Positions 1 through 7,602 of a stretch of 64,000 nucleotides of DNA are shown piece by piece. The DNA comes from Draconibacterium mangrovi_A (GTDB taxonomy: Bacteria > Bacteroidota > Bacteroidia > Bacteroidales > Prolixibacteraceae): contig NZ_JBBIXN010000004.1 in NCBI RefSeq assembly GCF_037646455.1, positions 248,001-312,000 on the forward strand, read 5' to 3'. Each line of letters opens with the position of its first letter. The stretch's first letter is position 1. The notes below the pieces were generated by a model. That model searched no databases. It was not told the origin of the DNA and saw only the letters and a list, made by a program, of their open reading frames with translations. Made by a program: the position numbers and the translations under genes.

Positions 1-1123
1 TGTAAAAGAGCGAAGCTTTCAATGAAAAGAACAGGTAGGGTTCCATTCCATATTGCTCGTAAGCGGTAGCCATATCGCCCGACATGGGGATCGGGTTAAA
101 GTAGAAATATACACAAAACGCATAGCTAATGATGAGACCGACTGCACAGCCGATCACTCCGATTAAAATGGTTTCGAAGAAAACGACAACAGCCAGTTTG
201 GTTTTTTGCATACCAACAGCGTGTACTACTCCGAATTCGCGAGATCGTTCTTTCACCATCATTAGCACCACACTGAACATGCCAAAGGCAATAACCATGT
301 AAAGGATACCCAACATGATCAGTCCGCTGCTGCGGTCGCTTTCGATCAGTTGTTCCAGATCGGGCTGCATATCAGTCCAGGTCATTACGCGGTTGCTTGC
401 CGGTAATAGTTTTTCAATTTCTTTTTGAATGTGCTTGACTTCGTAGTGATTGTGTGTCATTATCACCAGTGATGTTGACAAACCGTAGGCCGAATAAAAA
501 TCGCGGGCAGTTTGAATATCGAGGTAAACCATGCGGTTATTGAATTCCTGGTTAGGGTGGGAGAGAATACCAACAATTTCGAACAACCCGCTGGCACTTA
601 TTCCATGGTAACCCTGGCTGATCATCACCAATGTATCACCAACATCGAGGTTCAGGTATTTAGCTAATCCTTCACCGAGTATTGTGCCTTTATCCCCCAG
701 TTTCAGGAAGCGGCCTTTTGTCACTTTTTGAGAAATCCTCGTGATCTGATCTTCAGCCTCGGGTTCGATTCCCATAACCATCGCCGGTTTACTTTTCAGG
801 TTATTGGCAGCCAAAGCAAACGACTCCAAGCGGTCAACAACGAGTGTAACATCGCCTATTTTGCTGATTTTCTGTTTTAACTCCTCCGGCGCTTCAAAGC
901 TGTTGTTTAGCGTACGTTCATTCCAATATGCCGTGTCTTGCACCTGCAGGTAACCCGAGTAAAATTTCACCGAATTCTCGATCATTTTATCGTACGAGCC
1001 TTCCTGCATCGATCGCATCCACGATGCCAGCAACACACTAAATACAATGGAAGAAATGGCGATGATTGTTCGACGCCGGTTTCTCCAAAGGTTTCTCCAA
1101 GCGAGTTTTATATTGGTTTTCAT
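1..1123 (-). CDS. ABC transporter permease, FtsX/MacB type (C-terminus beyond the window)
   Basis: The reading frame opens at an ATG at 1123 and runs off the left edge, giving about 374 residues. The N-terminus (KLAWRNLWRNRRRT) is the basic signature of FtsX-family permeases, followed by one membrane segment (about residues 19-36), a periplasmic domain of about 220 residues, then the start of the C-terminal membrane bundle (about 265 onward) with the usual KERSREFGVVHAVGMQ stretch between helices. Such permeases work with an ATPase to move lipoproteins or other substrates, or to drive mechanical export. The upstream LolA-like gene fits a lipoprotein or envelope-trafficking role. The partner ATPase is not in the window. 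The family is clear; the substrate is not known. Confidence 0.9.
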   Translation of the reverse strand, partial: MKTNIKLAWRNLWRNRRRTIIAISSIVFSVLLASWMRSMQEGSYDKMIENSVKFYSGYLQVQDTAYWNERTLNNSFEAPEELKQKISKIGDVTLVVDRLESFALAANNLKSKPAMVMGIEPEAEDQITRISQKVTKGRFLKLGDKGTILGEGLAKYLNLDVGDTLVMISQGYHGISASGLFEIVGILSHPNQEFNNRMVYLDIQTARDFYSAYGLSTSLVIMTHNHYEVKHIQKEIEKLLPASNRVMTWTDMQPDLEQLIESDRSSGLIMLGILYMVIAFGMFSVVLMMVKERSREFGVVHAVGMQKTKLAVVVFFETILIGVIGCAVGLIISYAFCVYFYFNPIPMSGDMATAYEQYGMEPYLFFSLKASLFY

Positions 1124-1128
1124 ATCAT

Positions 1129-1191
1129 GGATTGATTTGGTGAAGGACGGAGGGATTGATTCATCAAAGGACTGATGGATTGATAAATAGG
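1129..1191 (+). repeat. Octamer tandem array (GGAYTGAN-like), left flank of the four-helix-bundle gene
   Basis: Eight-base units in register: GGATTGAT, TTGGTGAA, GGACGGAG, GGATTGAT, TCATCAAA, GGACTGAT, GGATTGAT. This also reads as an imperfect 24-base tandem repeat. Related units occur in inverted orientation at 1606-1645, on the other side of the four-helix-bundle gene, so the two arrays could partly base-pair in RNA or single-stranded DNA. Confidence 0.6.
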
Positions 1192-1215
1192 TTCGTGTAT
1201 TATAAATTTCATTTT

Positions 1216-1578
1216 CTAGATTTTTGTGTTTTTTCGGGCTGACGTCATTATTTTAAGTATTTCAAGACTTTCCTGATGTAAACGTCTTGCTTCAGGTGTA
1301 TAGCTTATTTTAGAATCGATTACAAGGTCAAGCCACATTTCTGTCTCATCCGCCTCTTCAACAACAATACTTAATTTACTAAAAAATTCAGCCTTTGATC
1401 TGGCTCGGCATGCGGCACGATAATTTGCGTAAACAGAACTCCCAGAACGAAGAAGTTGATTTGTAATAATATTTGCCTCCTGAGTCTTTGGAAGCCCCTG
1501 ACAAAATTTTATCAGGTCCAGCACAAACTTCTTCAGTCGTGCTTTCATTTCTTCTTTGTACCTAATATTATCGTTCAT
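1216..1578 (-). CDS. Four-helix-bundle protein of the S23 / 23S rRNA intervening-sequence family
   Basis: 120 residues from an ATG at 1578. The sequence shows the family hallmarks: an LPKTQEANIITNQLLRSGSSVYANYRAA core followed by a FFSKLSIVVEEADETEMWLDL helix. Proteins of this family are encoded inside intervening sequences of 23S rRNA genes in some bacteria and also occur as free-standing genes, often near variable elements; their role is poorly known, with RNA or DNA binding suspected from basic surfaces. Here the gene sits between the LolA-like gene and the ABC permease, which would otherwise be neighbours, and is bracketed by octamer repeat arrays. Insertion of a small mobile or hairpin-type cassette into an operon is the likely origin. 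Confidence 0.88.
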   Translation of the reverse strand: MNDNIRYKEEMKARLKKFVLDLIKFCQGLPKTQEANIITNQLLRSGSSVYANYRAACRARSKAEFFSKLSIVVEEADETEMWLDLVIDSKISYTPEARRLHQESLEILKIMTSARKNTKI

Positions 1579-1605
1579 ATCAAAGATTTTATTTTTAGCA
1601 TCTAT

Positions 1606-1645
1606 CCTTCAAACCTTCAGTCCTTCAAACCCTCAGTCCCTCAGT
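1606..1645 (-). repeat. Octamer tandem array, right flank of the four-helix-bundle gene, inverted
   Basis: Five consecutive 8-base units on the plus strand: CCTTCAAA, CCTTCAGT, CCTTCAAA, CCCTCAGT, CCCTCAGT. Read on the minus strand they give GGACTGA/GGTTTGA-type units matching the left array, so the two arrays form an imperfect inverted repeat around the gene at 1216-1578. Confidence 0.6.
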
Positions 1646-1647
1646 CC

Positions 1648-2403
1648 TCACCGTATCCTTTTCATATTCTGTTGCGAGAAAAAACTCTGCTTGATATCGA
1701 CATTGAAATCAATCTTATCAAATATCAGTATGGTTTTGTGGCCTTCTTCATCGGAAGGAATCATTTCAAGGCGTGTTGGCATTACACGATCGTCCATTTT
1801 TTTGATGTCGCTTAAAATTTCGGTATTCACAAGGTATTCATCCTCATCATAGAATTCGGCTTTTAACCAGTGCAATTCTTCTTTTGAAATCCACATAATT
1901 ACTTTTCCCCAAACCACGGCTGCATCGTCGTGTGGAATAAGTTCAATCTTATAGCAATTGTAGCCCTGAATTTCTTCTTCGCCTAACAATTTCTGGTCGT
2001 AATCATCGGCCATCGACGATTCTTTAACCAGGTCGTCGTTGGTAAAATCCGATCCCATCCACGACTGCATCATCATCGACGGGGGTATTTTTATCATCCT
2101 TTCGATGTTCGGCACCCAGTTCCACATTTCCTTGTCGCGTTTCAGGAATACCTGACCTTTTTCTTTGGCCGGAGCGGTAATATAAATCAGCGAATAATCG
2201 TTTCCCAGCGTCCAGTTTTTCATCGAAACCGTTCGACTCCACGACGGGCGTTCGATGATCATCGTTAATTCTCCTATACTCGAAGTGCCGCGGAATTTCT
2301 CATCCGCCTTTCGAACAATATCTTCAATGTTGATGTCTTGTGCACTTAATTGAAAGCCGGAGCCTAATAAAAGCAGTGCTAACATTATTTGTCTCATAGT
2401 CAT
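1648..2403 (-). CDS. Outer-membrane lipoprotein-sorting protein, LolA-like
   Basis: About 251 residues when started at the ATG at 2403; an earlier TTG at 2463 would overlap the TetR gene and precede the signal peptide. The N-terminus MTMRQIMLALLLLGSGFQLSAQ is a type I signal peptide. The mature part begins with IEDIVRKADEKFRGTSSIGELTMII and carries the RPSWSR and KRDKEMWNWVPNIERMIKIPPS stretches typical of the periplasmic LolA/LolB-fold family annotated as outer membrane lipoprotein-sorting protein. These proteins form an open half-barrel that binds lipids or lipoprotein acyl chains. The gene is 35 bp behind the TetR regulator and upstream of an FtsX permease, an arrangement consistent with a regulated lipid or lipoprotein export unit. 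Confidence 0.85.
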   Translation of the reverse strand: MTMRQIMLALLLLGSGFQLSAQDINIEDIVRKADEKFRGTSSIGELTMIIERPSWSRTVSMKNWTLGNDYSLIYITAPAKEKGQVFLKRDKEMWNWVPNIERMIKIPPSMMMQSWMGSDFTNDDLVKESSMADDYDQKLLGEEEIQGYNCYKIELIPHDDAAVVWGKVIMWISKEELHWLKAEFYDEDEYLVNTEILSDIKKMDDRVMPTRLEMIPSDEEGHKTILIFDKIDFNVDIKQSFFSQQNMKRIR

Positions 2404-2438
2404 GGTTTTTATTGATTTGTTATATGATCTTTTGACGG

Positions 2439-3026
2439 CTAATTTCGTATGATTTTCAGGCAATTATCGATAACGGCTTGTTCCATTTTTTTGGCAGGAA
2501 ATACATCGGGAGCCGCGACAAGGTAAAGGAACGCTCCTTCGATCATGGCGGAAACAGCCATCAGGTCATTTTCAGGATCCCGGCTGCCTGCCGAAACAAT
2601 AAACTGGTACAACATCTCTATAATCGGTCCAGCTTTTTCTTCGTACATCGTGGCAAATGTTGCCGACACCTTTGGTTGTAGCAACAGCGAGAAAAACAAC
2701 TTCCAATGCTGCATGTTTTCATTGACCAGTTTAAAATTTTGACGGATAAAAAAAGTGAACTCTTCCTCGGTTAAAATACCATCGTGATTGATATCGAGAT
2801 TATCATAGATTTCATTAAAACCATGTTCCATAATTTCCTGCAGGATTTCGTTTTTGCTTTCAAAATAATTGTAGGAGAGGCCTTTAGAAATATCTGCTTT
2901 TTTAGCAATTTGACTAATTGAAGTGGCGTGAAATCCATTTTCTGCAAACAATTCAAGAGCAGTGTCCATGATCAACTGCTTTTTTTGTTTTCGGATATCA
3001 TCGTATTGTTCCGGTGTTTTCGGCAT
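2439..3026 (-). CDS. TetR/AcrR-family transcriptional regulator with an EF-hand-like loop
   Basis: 195 residues from the ATG at 3026; a TTG further upstream lies inside the distal operator and is unlikely to be the start. Residues 15-60 form the TetR helix-turn-helix (IMDTALELFAENGFHATSIS then KKADISKGLSYNYFESK). The C-terminal domain contains, at residues 78-89, DINHDGILTEEE, which matches a canonical 12-residue EF-hand calcium loop (D1, N3, D5, G6, L8, E12). The gene heads the LolA-like/ABC cluster. Two TGACC/GGTCA palindromes precede it, so negative autoregulation is likely. The inducer is unknown; calcium is a testable possibility. Confidence 0.92.
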   Translation of the reverse strand: MPKTPEQYDDIRKQKKQLIMDTALELFAENGFHATSISQIAKKADISKGLSYNYFESKNEILQEIMEHGFNEIYDNLDINHDGILTEEEFTFFIRQNFKLVNENMQHWKLFFSLLLQPKVSATFATMYEEKAGPIIEMLYQFIVSAGSRDPENDLMAVSAMIEGAFLYLVAAPDVFPAKKMEQAVIDNCLKIIRN

Positions 3027-3044
3027 TTTTGATTCATTATTGAT

Positions 3045-3058
3045 TGAACGGTCGGTCA
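3045..3058 (-). promoter_or_regulatory. Proximal TetR-type operator, overlapping the -7 box
   Basis: TGAACGGTCGGTCA is an imperfect palindrome of the TGACC-N-GGTCA type. It overlaps the end of the TAATTTTG box (3057-3064) and the expected transcription start of the TetR gene, so occupancy would block transcription. Confidence 0.6.
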
Positions 3059-3087
3059 AAATTAAAAACTCTTTTTCAAAAATGCAA
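3057..3087 (-). promoter_or_regulatory. Promoter of the TetR/LolA-like/ABC cluster
   Basis: On the minus strand TTG (3085-3087), a 20-base spacer, and TAATTTTG (3057-3064) match the Bacteroidota sigma-ABfr consensus TTTG / N19-21 / TAnnTTTG. The box ends 31 bases before the TetR ATG. Confidence 0.55.
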
Positions 3088-3104
3088 CACTTATTTAGAA
3101 AAAA

Positions 3105-3118
3105 TGACCAATCGGTCA
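3105..3118 (-). promoter_or_regulatory. Distal TetR-type operator
   Basis: TGACCAATCGGTCA is a near-perfect palindrome with arms TGACC and GGTCA. It lies exactly 60 bp from the proximal site, upstream of the -33 element. The pair flanks the promoter and suggests cooperative binding or looping by the product of the adjacent TetR gene. Confidence 0.6.
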
Positions 3119-3340
3119 ATATAAAAGGTCGTGTTGAATTTTCAACTTTCGAATTTTTCGGTTTTTAGTTTTAATGGAAACATAAAAAATTAAAATTTTC
3201 CAACAATTATTTGCGTACTGCACCAATTGTTGCATTTTATTCATGAATAACTTATTTCCTTTGAATTTCGTTAAATCAGAAGTAGTAATTCAACCGATCT
3301 TGAATAGAAAATACGGATGCGGTCGGTAAGCTTAAAGAAG

Positions 3341-5113
3341 ATGCAAACAGTTAAACAACATACTTTCCATATCCCGGTTCTGGGAGTAGGATACTCAATA
3401 GATACACCAATTAATGTAGCTCACTACGGAATTTCTTCGGTAATTTCGTTGGTTGATGATGCGCTGATGGAGAAAATGCGTGAGTTTTACTGCAATAAAT
3501 TCGATTTGCCGTTTAAAGCTATTTCAAAGAAGGTGGACGATTTTAGGGCAAAGCGAATTACTTCGTACCTGAATGTGGTGGAAGAAATTGTGAATCGTAA
3601 ATATGACGAGGTAAAAAAATCGATACTAAATACAGGTAGCGAACTTGATAAATTTCTGGACATGCTGCCCGAAGCTTCATCAATAAAACAGAAGCTGAAT
3701 TTTGGTGAAAAGGGGAGGAAGGCTGCAGGCGAACTTGCCAAGCAAATCAAAGAATTAATACATCCCGGTTCAATTGACGTTAATATTATGACGAAATTGG
3801 ATCAGGTGAATCAGAAAGATGGTGAAGATTTGCCCATTGAATACAACGACGCACATGCAGCTTTACGGGGCTTTGCTCAAAGCAATTTGAATTCGTCGCT
3901 GGTGCTTTCGGCCGGAATGAGTCCGCGATTGTACAGTTACATTGAGAATTTCGAAGATTTTTATCCCGATCAGAACGGGCAGATCAAAAAGAAGATCATC
4001 CTGAAAGTCAGTGATTTCCGCTCGGCCCTGGTTCAGGGAAAAATGCTGGCTGCAAAAGGATTGTGGATCAGTGAATACCGAATTGAATCGGGTGTGAATT
4101 GCGGCGGACATGCATTCCCGACTGCCGGAGTATTGTTTGGCCCGATCCTGGAAGAATTCAGGGAAAAGCGCGATGAACTATTTACTACCTGCCGTGATGC
4201 TTATTTAGAAGCGCTCACCAAGAAATCGTTACCTCAACCTGCCGCAAAGCCTGAACTGATTGTTACTGCGCAAGGTGGTGTTGGTAACAAAGAAGAGCAC
4301 GACTTTTTACTCGATCATTACCGGATGGATAGCGTGGGCTGGGGATCACCGTTTATGTTGGTTCCCGAGGTAATCAGTATCGATACCGAAACCATGGATC
4401 TGCTGGCAAAAGGAAACGAAGACGATTACTATTTTAGCGGATTATCGCCACTGGGAGTTCCGTTTAACAGCATTAAAGGAGCGTCGATGAGTAAATTACG
4501 CATTGATATGGCGACAAACGGGAAAGCAGGGATGCCCTGCACAAAAGGATTTTTAAGGTACAACACCGAATATACCGAAAAACCGATTTGTACTTCGTCG
4601 CGCCTGTACCAAAGCAAAAAGCTGAAAGAGCTTATAGCGATGAATTTATCCGAAGAAGCCTACAAAAAAGCATATAATAAAATTATTGAACCGGAGTGTT
4701 TGTGCATCGGGCTTGGTGTTTCAACCAAAATGTCGAAAGGAATGAAAGTGGCTGCCAACGAAAAAGTCACTGTTTGTCCCGGACCTAACCTGGCTTATTT
4801 TTCCGAAATTTCGACACTGAAAGAAATGGTAAATCACATTTATGGCCGGATCAATTTACTGAATGAAACAACGCGGCCTAACATGTTTATGAAAGAGCTA
4901 AAAATGTACCTCGATATTTTTAAGGAGAGCGTGGAAAAATTTCAGCAGAATATTGAAGATGTGAAAGAAAAACGAAACCTCAATAAATTCAGTAAAAACC
5001 TTTTCGATGGAATTGAGTATTACCGGAATCTTTTCGGAGAGAAAAAAGCAGAAGTTGTGGAAGAACTGGATAGATTGATTAAAAAATATCCGGTGTTACA
5101 TCAAGAACTTTAA
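3341..5113 (+). CDS. Conserved protein of unknown function, about 590 residues, cysteine-rich
   Basis: 590 residues from the ATG at 3341; an alternative ATG at 3317 adds eight residues. No signal peptide or membrane segment, so probably cytoplasmic. The opening HTFHIPVLGVGYSIDTP followed by NVAHYGISSVISLVDD looks like the first strand and loop of a TIM-barrel enzyme, and NCGGHAFPTAGVLFGP resembles nitronate-monooxygenase-type flavin barrels; this is a weak likeness, not an assignment. Several cysteines lie in conserved-looking settings (GMPCTKGF, KPICTSS, PECLCIGLG, VCPGPN), which would fit a metal or Fe-S centre. The last 100 residues are helical and charged. The gene stands alone and ends at an intrinsic terminator. 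Confidence 0.8.
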   Translation: MQTVKQHTFHIPVLGVGYSIDTPINVAHYGISSVISLVDDALMEKMREFYCNKFDLPFKAISKKVDDFRAKRITSYLNVVEEIVNRKYDEVKKSILNTGSELDKFLDMLPEASSIKQKLNFGEKGRKAAGELAKQIKELIHPGSIDVNIMTKLDQVNQKDGEDLPIEYNDAHAALRGFAQSNLNSSLVLSAGMSPRLYSYIENFEDFYPDQNGQIKKKIILKVSDFRSALVQGKMLAAKGLWISEYRIESGVNCGGHAFPTAGVLFGPILEEFREKRDELFTTCRDAYLEALTKKSLPQPAAKPELIVTAQGGVGNKEEHDFLLDHYRMDSVGWGSPFMLVPEVISIDTETMDLLAKGNEDDYYFSGLSPLGVPFNSIKGASMSKLRIDMATNGKAGMPCTKGFLRYNTEYTEKPICTSSRLYQSKKLKELIAMNLSEEAYKKAYNKIIEPECLCIGLGVSTKMSKGMKVAANEKVTVCPGPNLAYFSEISTLKEMVNHIYGRINLLNETTRPNMFMKELKMYLDIFKESVEKFQQNIEDVKEKRNLNKFSKNLFDGIEYYRNLFGEKKAEVVEELDRLIKKYPVLHQEL

Positions 5114-5134
5114 ACGTTCATGTTACTTAAAGAA

Positions 5135-5165
5135 AACGGAATTCATATTGTGGGTTCCGTTTTTT
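5135..5165 (+). terminator. Intrinsic terminator after the gene at 3341
   Basis: Stem AACGGAA (5135-5141) pairs with TTCCGTT (5155-5161) around a 13-base loop and runs into a T tract. It lies 22 bases past the stop codon. Confidence 0.7.
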
Positions 5166-5217
5166 GTTTGGGTTGATCAAACTTTGATCTCTAAACTGTA
5201 CACTTTGAACCCTGAAC

Positions 5218-5790
5218 TCACTTCCCTTTTCGCCAGCGGATGGGATTTTTTACCATAGGGAAAACGCCTTCGTTAACAAACTTGATGTCTTCAATAGAAT
5301 AGAATGCCTTTGGGTTGGTGGTTTTTACAATTTCTTCCACCTTTTTAATCTCAGATCGTTTGATGATGCTATGAATAATGCTCACTTTCTCGTTCGATCC
5401 CTGCGCGTTATGGTGAGTGATTCCATAACCGGCAGCTTTCAGGTTATCAATCAGTTTGCTGGCTTCCTTCCGGGTAATAATTTGGAGTTTTACAATACCC
5501 AGCGCCATTTTCTCTTCAATCATGAGCCCTACGTAGTTTCCGGCTGCAAAACCCAGCGCATAGGCAAAATAGCACACCCAATTATCGAGGTTTTCGAATA
5601 TTTTAGAGATAGCAATCAACCAAATCAGTACTTCAAAGAAACCCAGAATCGGGGCCCAAATTTTATGACCTTTTGAAACCATGACAATACGAATGGTACC
5701 AAAAGAAACGTCAAGTATTCTTGAAACGAAAATGAGCCCGGGGATTAAAACATAAGTCACAAATGAGCTGTCGTATAACGTGTTATCCAT
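5218..5790 (-). CDS. UPF0316-type membrane protein (DUF5698/DUF2179)
   Basis: 190 residues from an ATG. The N-terminal half has three hydrophobic helices (about residues 11-36, 44-65 and 71-92), including VSRILDVSFGTIRIVM, which is characteristic of UPF0316 proteins. The C-terminal half (about 100-180) is a soluble DUF2179 domain with KLQIITRKEASKLIDNLKAAGYGIT. DUF2179 is also found in YitT-type membrane proteins and may sense a ligand. Function is unknown. The gene is convergent with the gene at 3341 and follows prfC at a distance of 115 bp with no visible terminator between, so it could be co-transcribed with prfC. Confidence 0.85.
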   Translation of the reverse strand: MDNTLYDSSFVTYVLIPGLIFVSRILDVSFGTIRIVMVSKGHKIWAPILGFFEVLIWLIAISKIFENLDNWVCYFAYALGFAAGNYVGLMIEEKMALGIVKLQIITRKEASKLIDNLKAAGYGITHHNAQGSNEKVSIIHSIIKRSEIKKVEEIVKTTNPKAFYSIEDIKFVNEGVFPMVKNPIRWRKGK

Positions 5791-5905
5791 TGCTTTAAAT
5801 CAAACAATAAACCTAATATTTACGGGGCGAAATTACATATTTATACCATGTGTATTGCAATAAAAAGACAGAAAAATAGAGAATTTCAATCTAAGTTAAT
5901 TCCGA

Positions 5906-7480
5906 CTAAAATTCGGAAGTAAAGTGGAATCGAATGTCCTTAAATTCGTCCTGCGCCATTTGCAAAATAAACGAAGAATCGGCCATAAATACATCACGAC
6001 CCAGTTTGTCTTTTGCCATTTTCTGGTGCTTACGTTTTTTGAATTCTTCCAGTACTTTCCGGTCATCGCTTTCAATCCAGCATGCTTTGTGCATTTGCAG
6101 CGGCTCGAACCGGCATTTGGCAATGTACTCGTGCTCCAATCGGTACTGGATCACTTCGAACTGTAGTTGTCCGACGGTACCAATAATTTTCCGGCCGTTA
6201 AAGGAACTGGTAAACAACTGGGCAACACCCTCGTCCATCAACTGGTCGATTCCTTTTGCCAATTGCTTCGATTTCATCGGATCGGCATTTTCAATGTAGC
6301 GGAACAACTCAGGTGAAAAACTTGGCAAGCCTTTGTAGTGGATCTCTTCGCCGTTGGTAAGCGTATCGCCAATGATTAGGTTTCCGGTATCGGGAACACC
6401 AATGATATCGCCGGGGAAGGCTTCCTCAACGATTTCTTTTTGCGAAGCCATAAAGGCTGTCGGACTCGAAATACGGAAGGTTTTACCAAGGCGGATATTG
6501 TTGTACATTTTATTGCGTTCGAATTTTCCCGAGCAGATCTTTACAAAGGCAATTCTACTCCGGTGATTCGGATCGATGTTAGCATGAATTTTAAATACAA
6601 AGCCGCTAAATCCATTTTCCTCCGGTTTTACTTCGCGTTCTTCAGCTGCACTGGGTTGGGGGGGCGGTGCAATTTTCACAAAGGCATCAAGTAATTCCTG
6701 CACACCAAAGTTGTATAGTGCACTTCCAAAAAATACCGGTGCCAGATCACCAGCCAGGTATTCTTCCTGGTTGAATTCAGGATAAATACCTTCCACCAGT
6801 TCAAGTTCTTCGCGCAATACATCGGCATCGTCACCAATATGTTCTTCCAGCCCGGGATCTGATAAATCCTCGAATTTTATGCGCTCCTGAATTTCCTGGA
6901 TATCAGGATTAAATAACTTCAAACTTCGATTGAAAATATTGTAAACCCCCTTAAAATCCGGGCCGTTGTTGATTGGCCAGCTTAAAGGTCGCACCTTGAT
7001 CTTTAATTGATCTTCCACTTCGTCCATCAGCGAGAACGGATCGTGCGCGGGGCGGTCCATTTTGTTCACAAAAACAATTACAGGCGTTTTGCGCATCCGG
7101 CAAACGTTCATTAATTTCTCGGTTTGCGGTTCCACACCTTTGGCCGCATCGATAACAATGATTACGCTGTCAACAGCCGTTAAAGTCCTGAATGTATCTT
7201 CCTGGAAATCCTGGTGACCGGGAGTGTCAAGAATGTTCACTTTGTACCCGTCGTATTCGAAACCCATTACCGAAGTTGCCACCGAAATACCACGCTGGCG
7301 CTCAATCTCCATAAAATCGGAAGTGGCTCCCTTTTTAATTTTATTGCTTTTTACGGCACCGGCCACGCGAATCGCACCACCAAATAGCAGTAACTTTTCG
7401 GTCAGTGTTGTCTTTCCGGCATCCGGGTGACTTACGATTCCAAATGTACGTCGGCGCTTTATCTCTTCCAGAAATGTCAT
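5906..7480 (-). CDS. prfC: Peptide chain release factor 3
   Basis: 524 residues, the usual length for RF3. This GTPase recycles RF1/RF2 from the ribosome after peptide release. The G domain is complete: P-loop HPDAGKTT (about residues 18-25), switch region RGISVATSV, DTPGHQDF, and NKMDRP. Domain II (about 290-380) and a C-terminal domain follow, with FTSSFNGRKIIGTVGQLQFEVI near residues 420-440. The start ATG at 7480 is preceded by a recognisable promoter. Bacteroidota commonly carry RF3 of this length; the identification is firm. Confidence 0.97.
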   Translation of the reverse strand: MTFLEEIKRRRTFGIVSHPDAGKTTLTEKLLLFGGAIRVAGAVKSNKIKKGATSDFMEIERQRGISVATSVMGFEYDGYKVNILDTPGHQDFQEDTFRTLTAVDSVIIVIDAAKGVEPQTEKLMNVCRMRKTPVIVFVNKMDRPAHDPFSLMDEVEDQLKIKVRPLSWPINNGPDFKGVYNIFNRSLKLFNPDIQEIQERIKFEDLSDPGLEEHIGDDADVLREELELVEGIYPEFNQEEYLAGDLAPVFFGSALYNFGVQELLDAFVKIAPPPQPSAAEEREVKPEENGFSGFVFKIHANIDPNHRSRIAFVKICSGKFERNKMYNNIRLGKTFRISSPTAFMASQKEIVEEAFPGDIIGVPDTGNLIIGDTLTNGEEIHYKGLPSFSPELFRYIENADPMKSKQLAKGIDQLMDEGVAQLFTSSFNGRKIIGTVGQLQFEVIQYRLEHEYIAKCRFEPLQMHKACWIESDDRKVLEEFKKRKHQKMAKDKLGRDVFMADSSFILQMAQDEFKDIRFHFTSEF

Positions 7481-7504
7481 TTACAGCTTGTTTTTATGCG
7501 GGCG

Positions 7505-7534
7505 CAAAATTAATAAAGAAGTTGGAAGTTCAAC
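7505..7534 (-). promoter_or_regulatory. Promoter of prfC
   Basis: TAATTTTG at 7505-7512 on the minus strand, preceded by GTTG after an 18-base spacer, matches the Bacteroidota -7/-33 pattern and lies about 25 bases before the prfC ATG. Confidence 0.5.
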
Positions 7535-7602
7535 AACTAAAGTTTAATGGGATTAAATGGCTGAAACCGAAACTCCGGGTTTTAAGAAAATTAATGACTT
7601 AG

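Noticed and set aside
3027..3119. TTG-started longer form of the TetR regulator
   Set aside because: It would place the operators and promoter inside the gene; the ATG at 3026 opens a standard TetR N-terminus.
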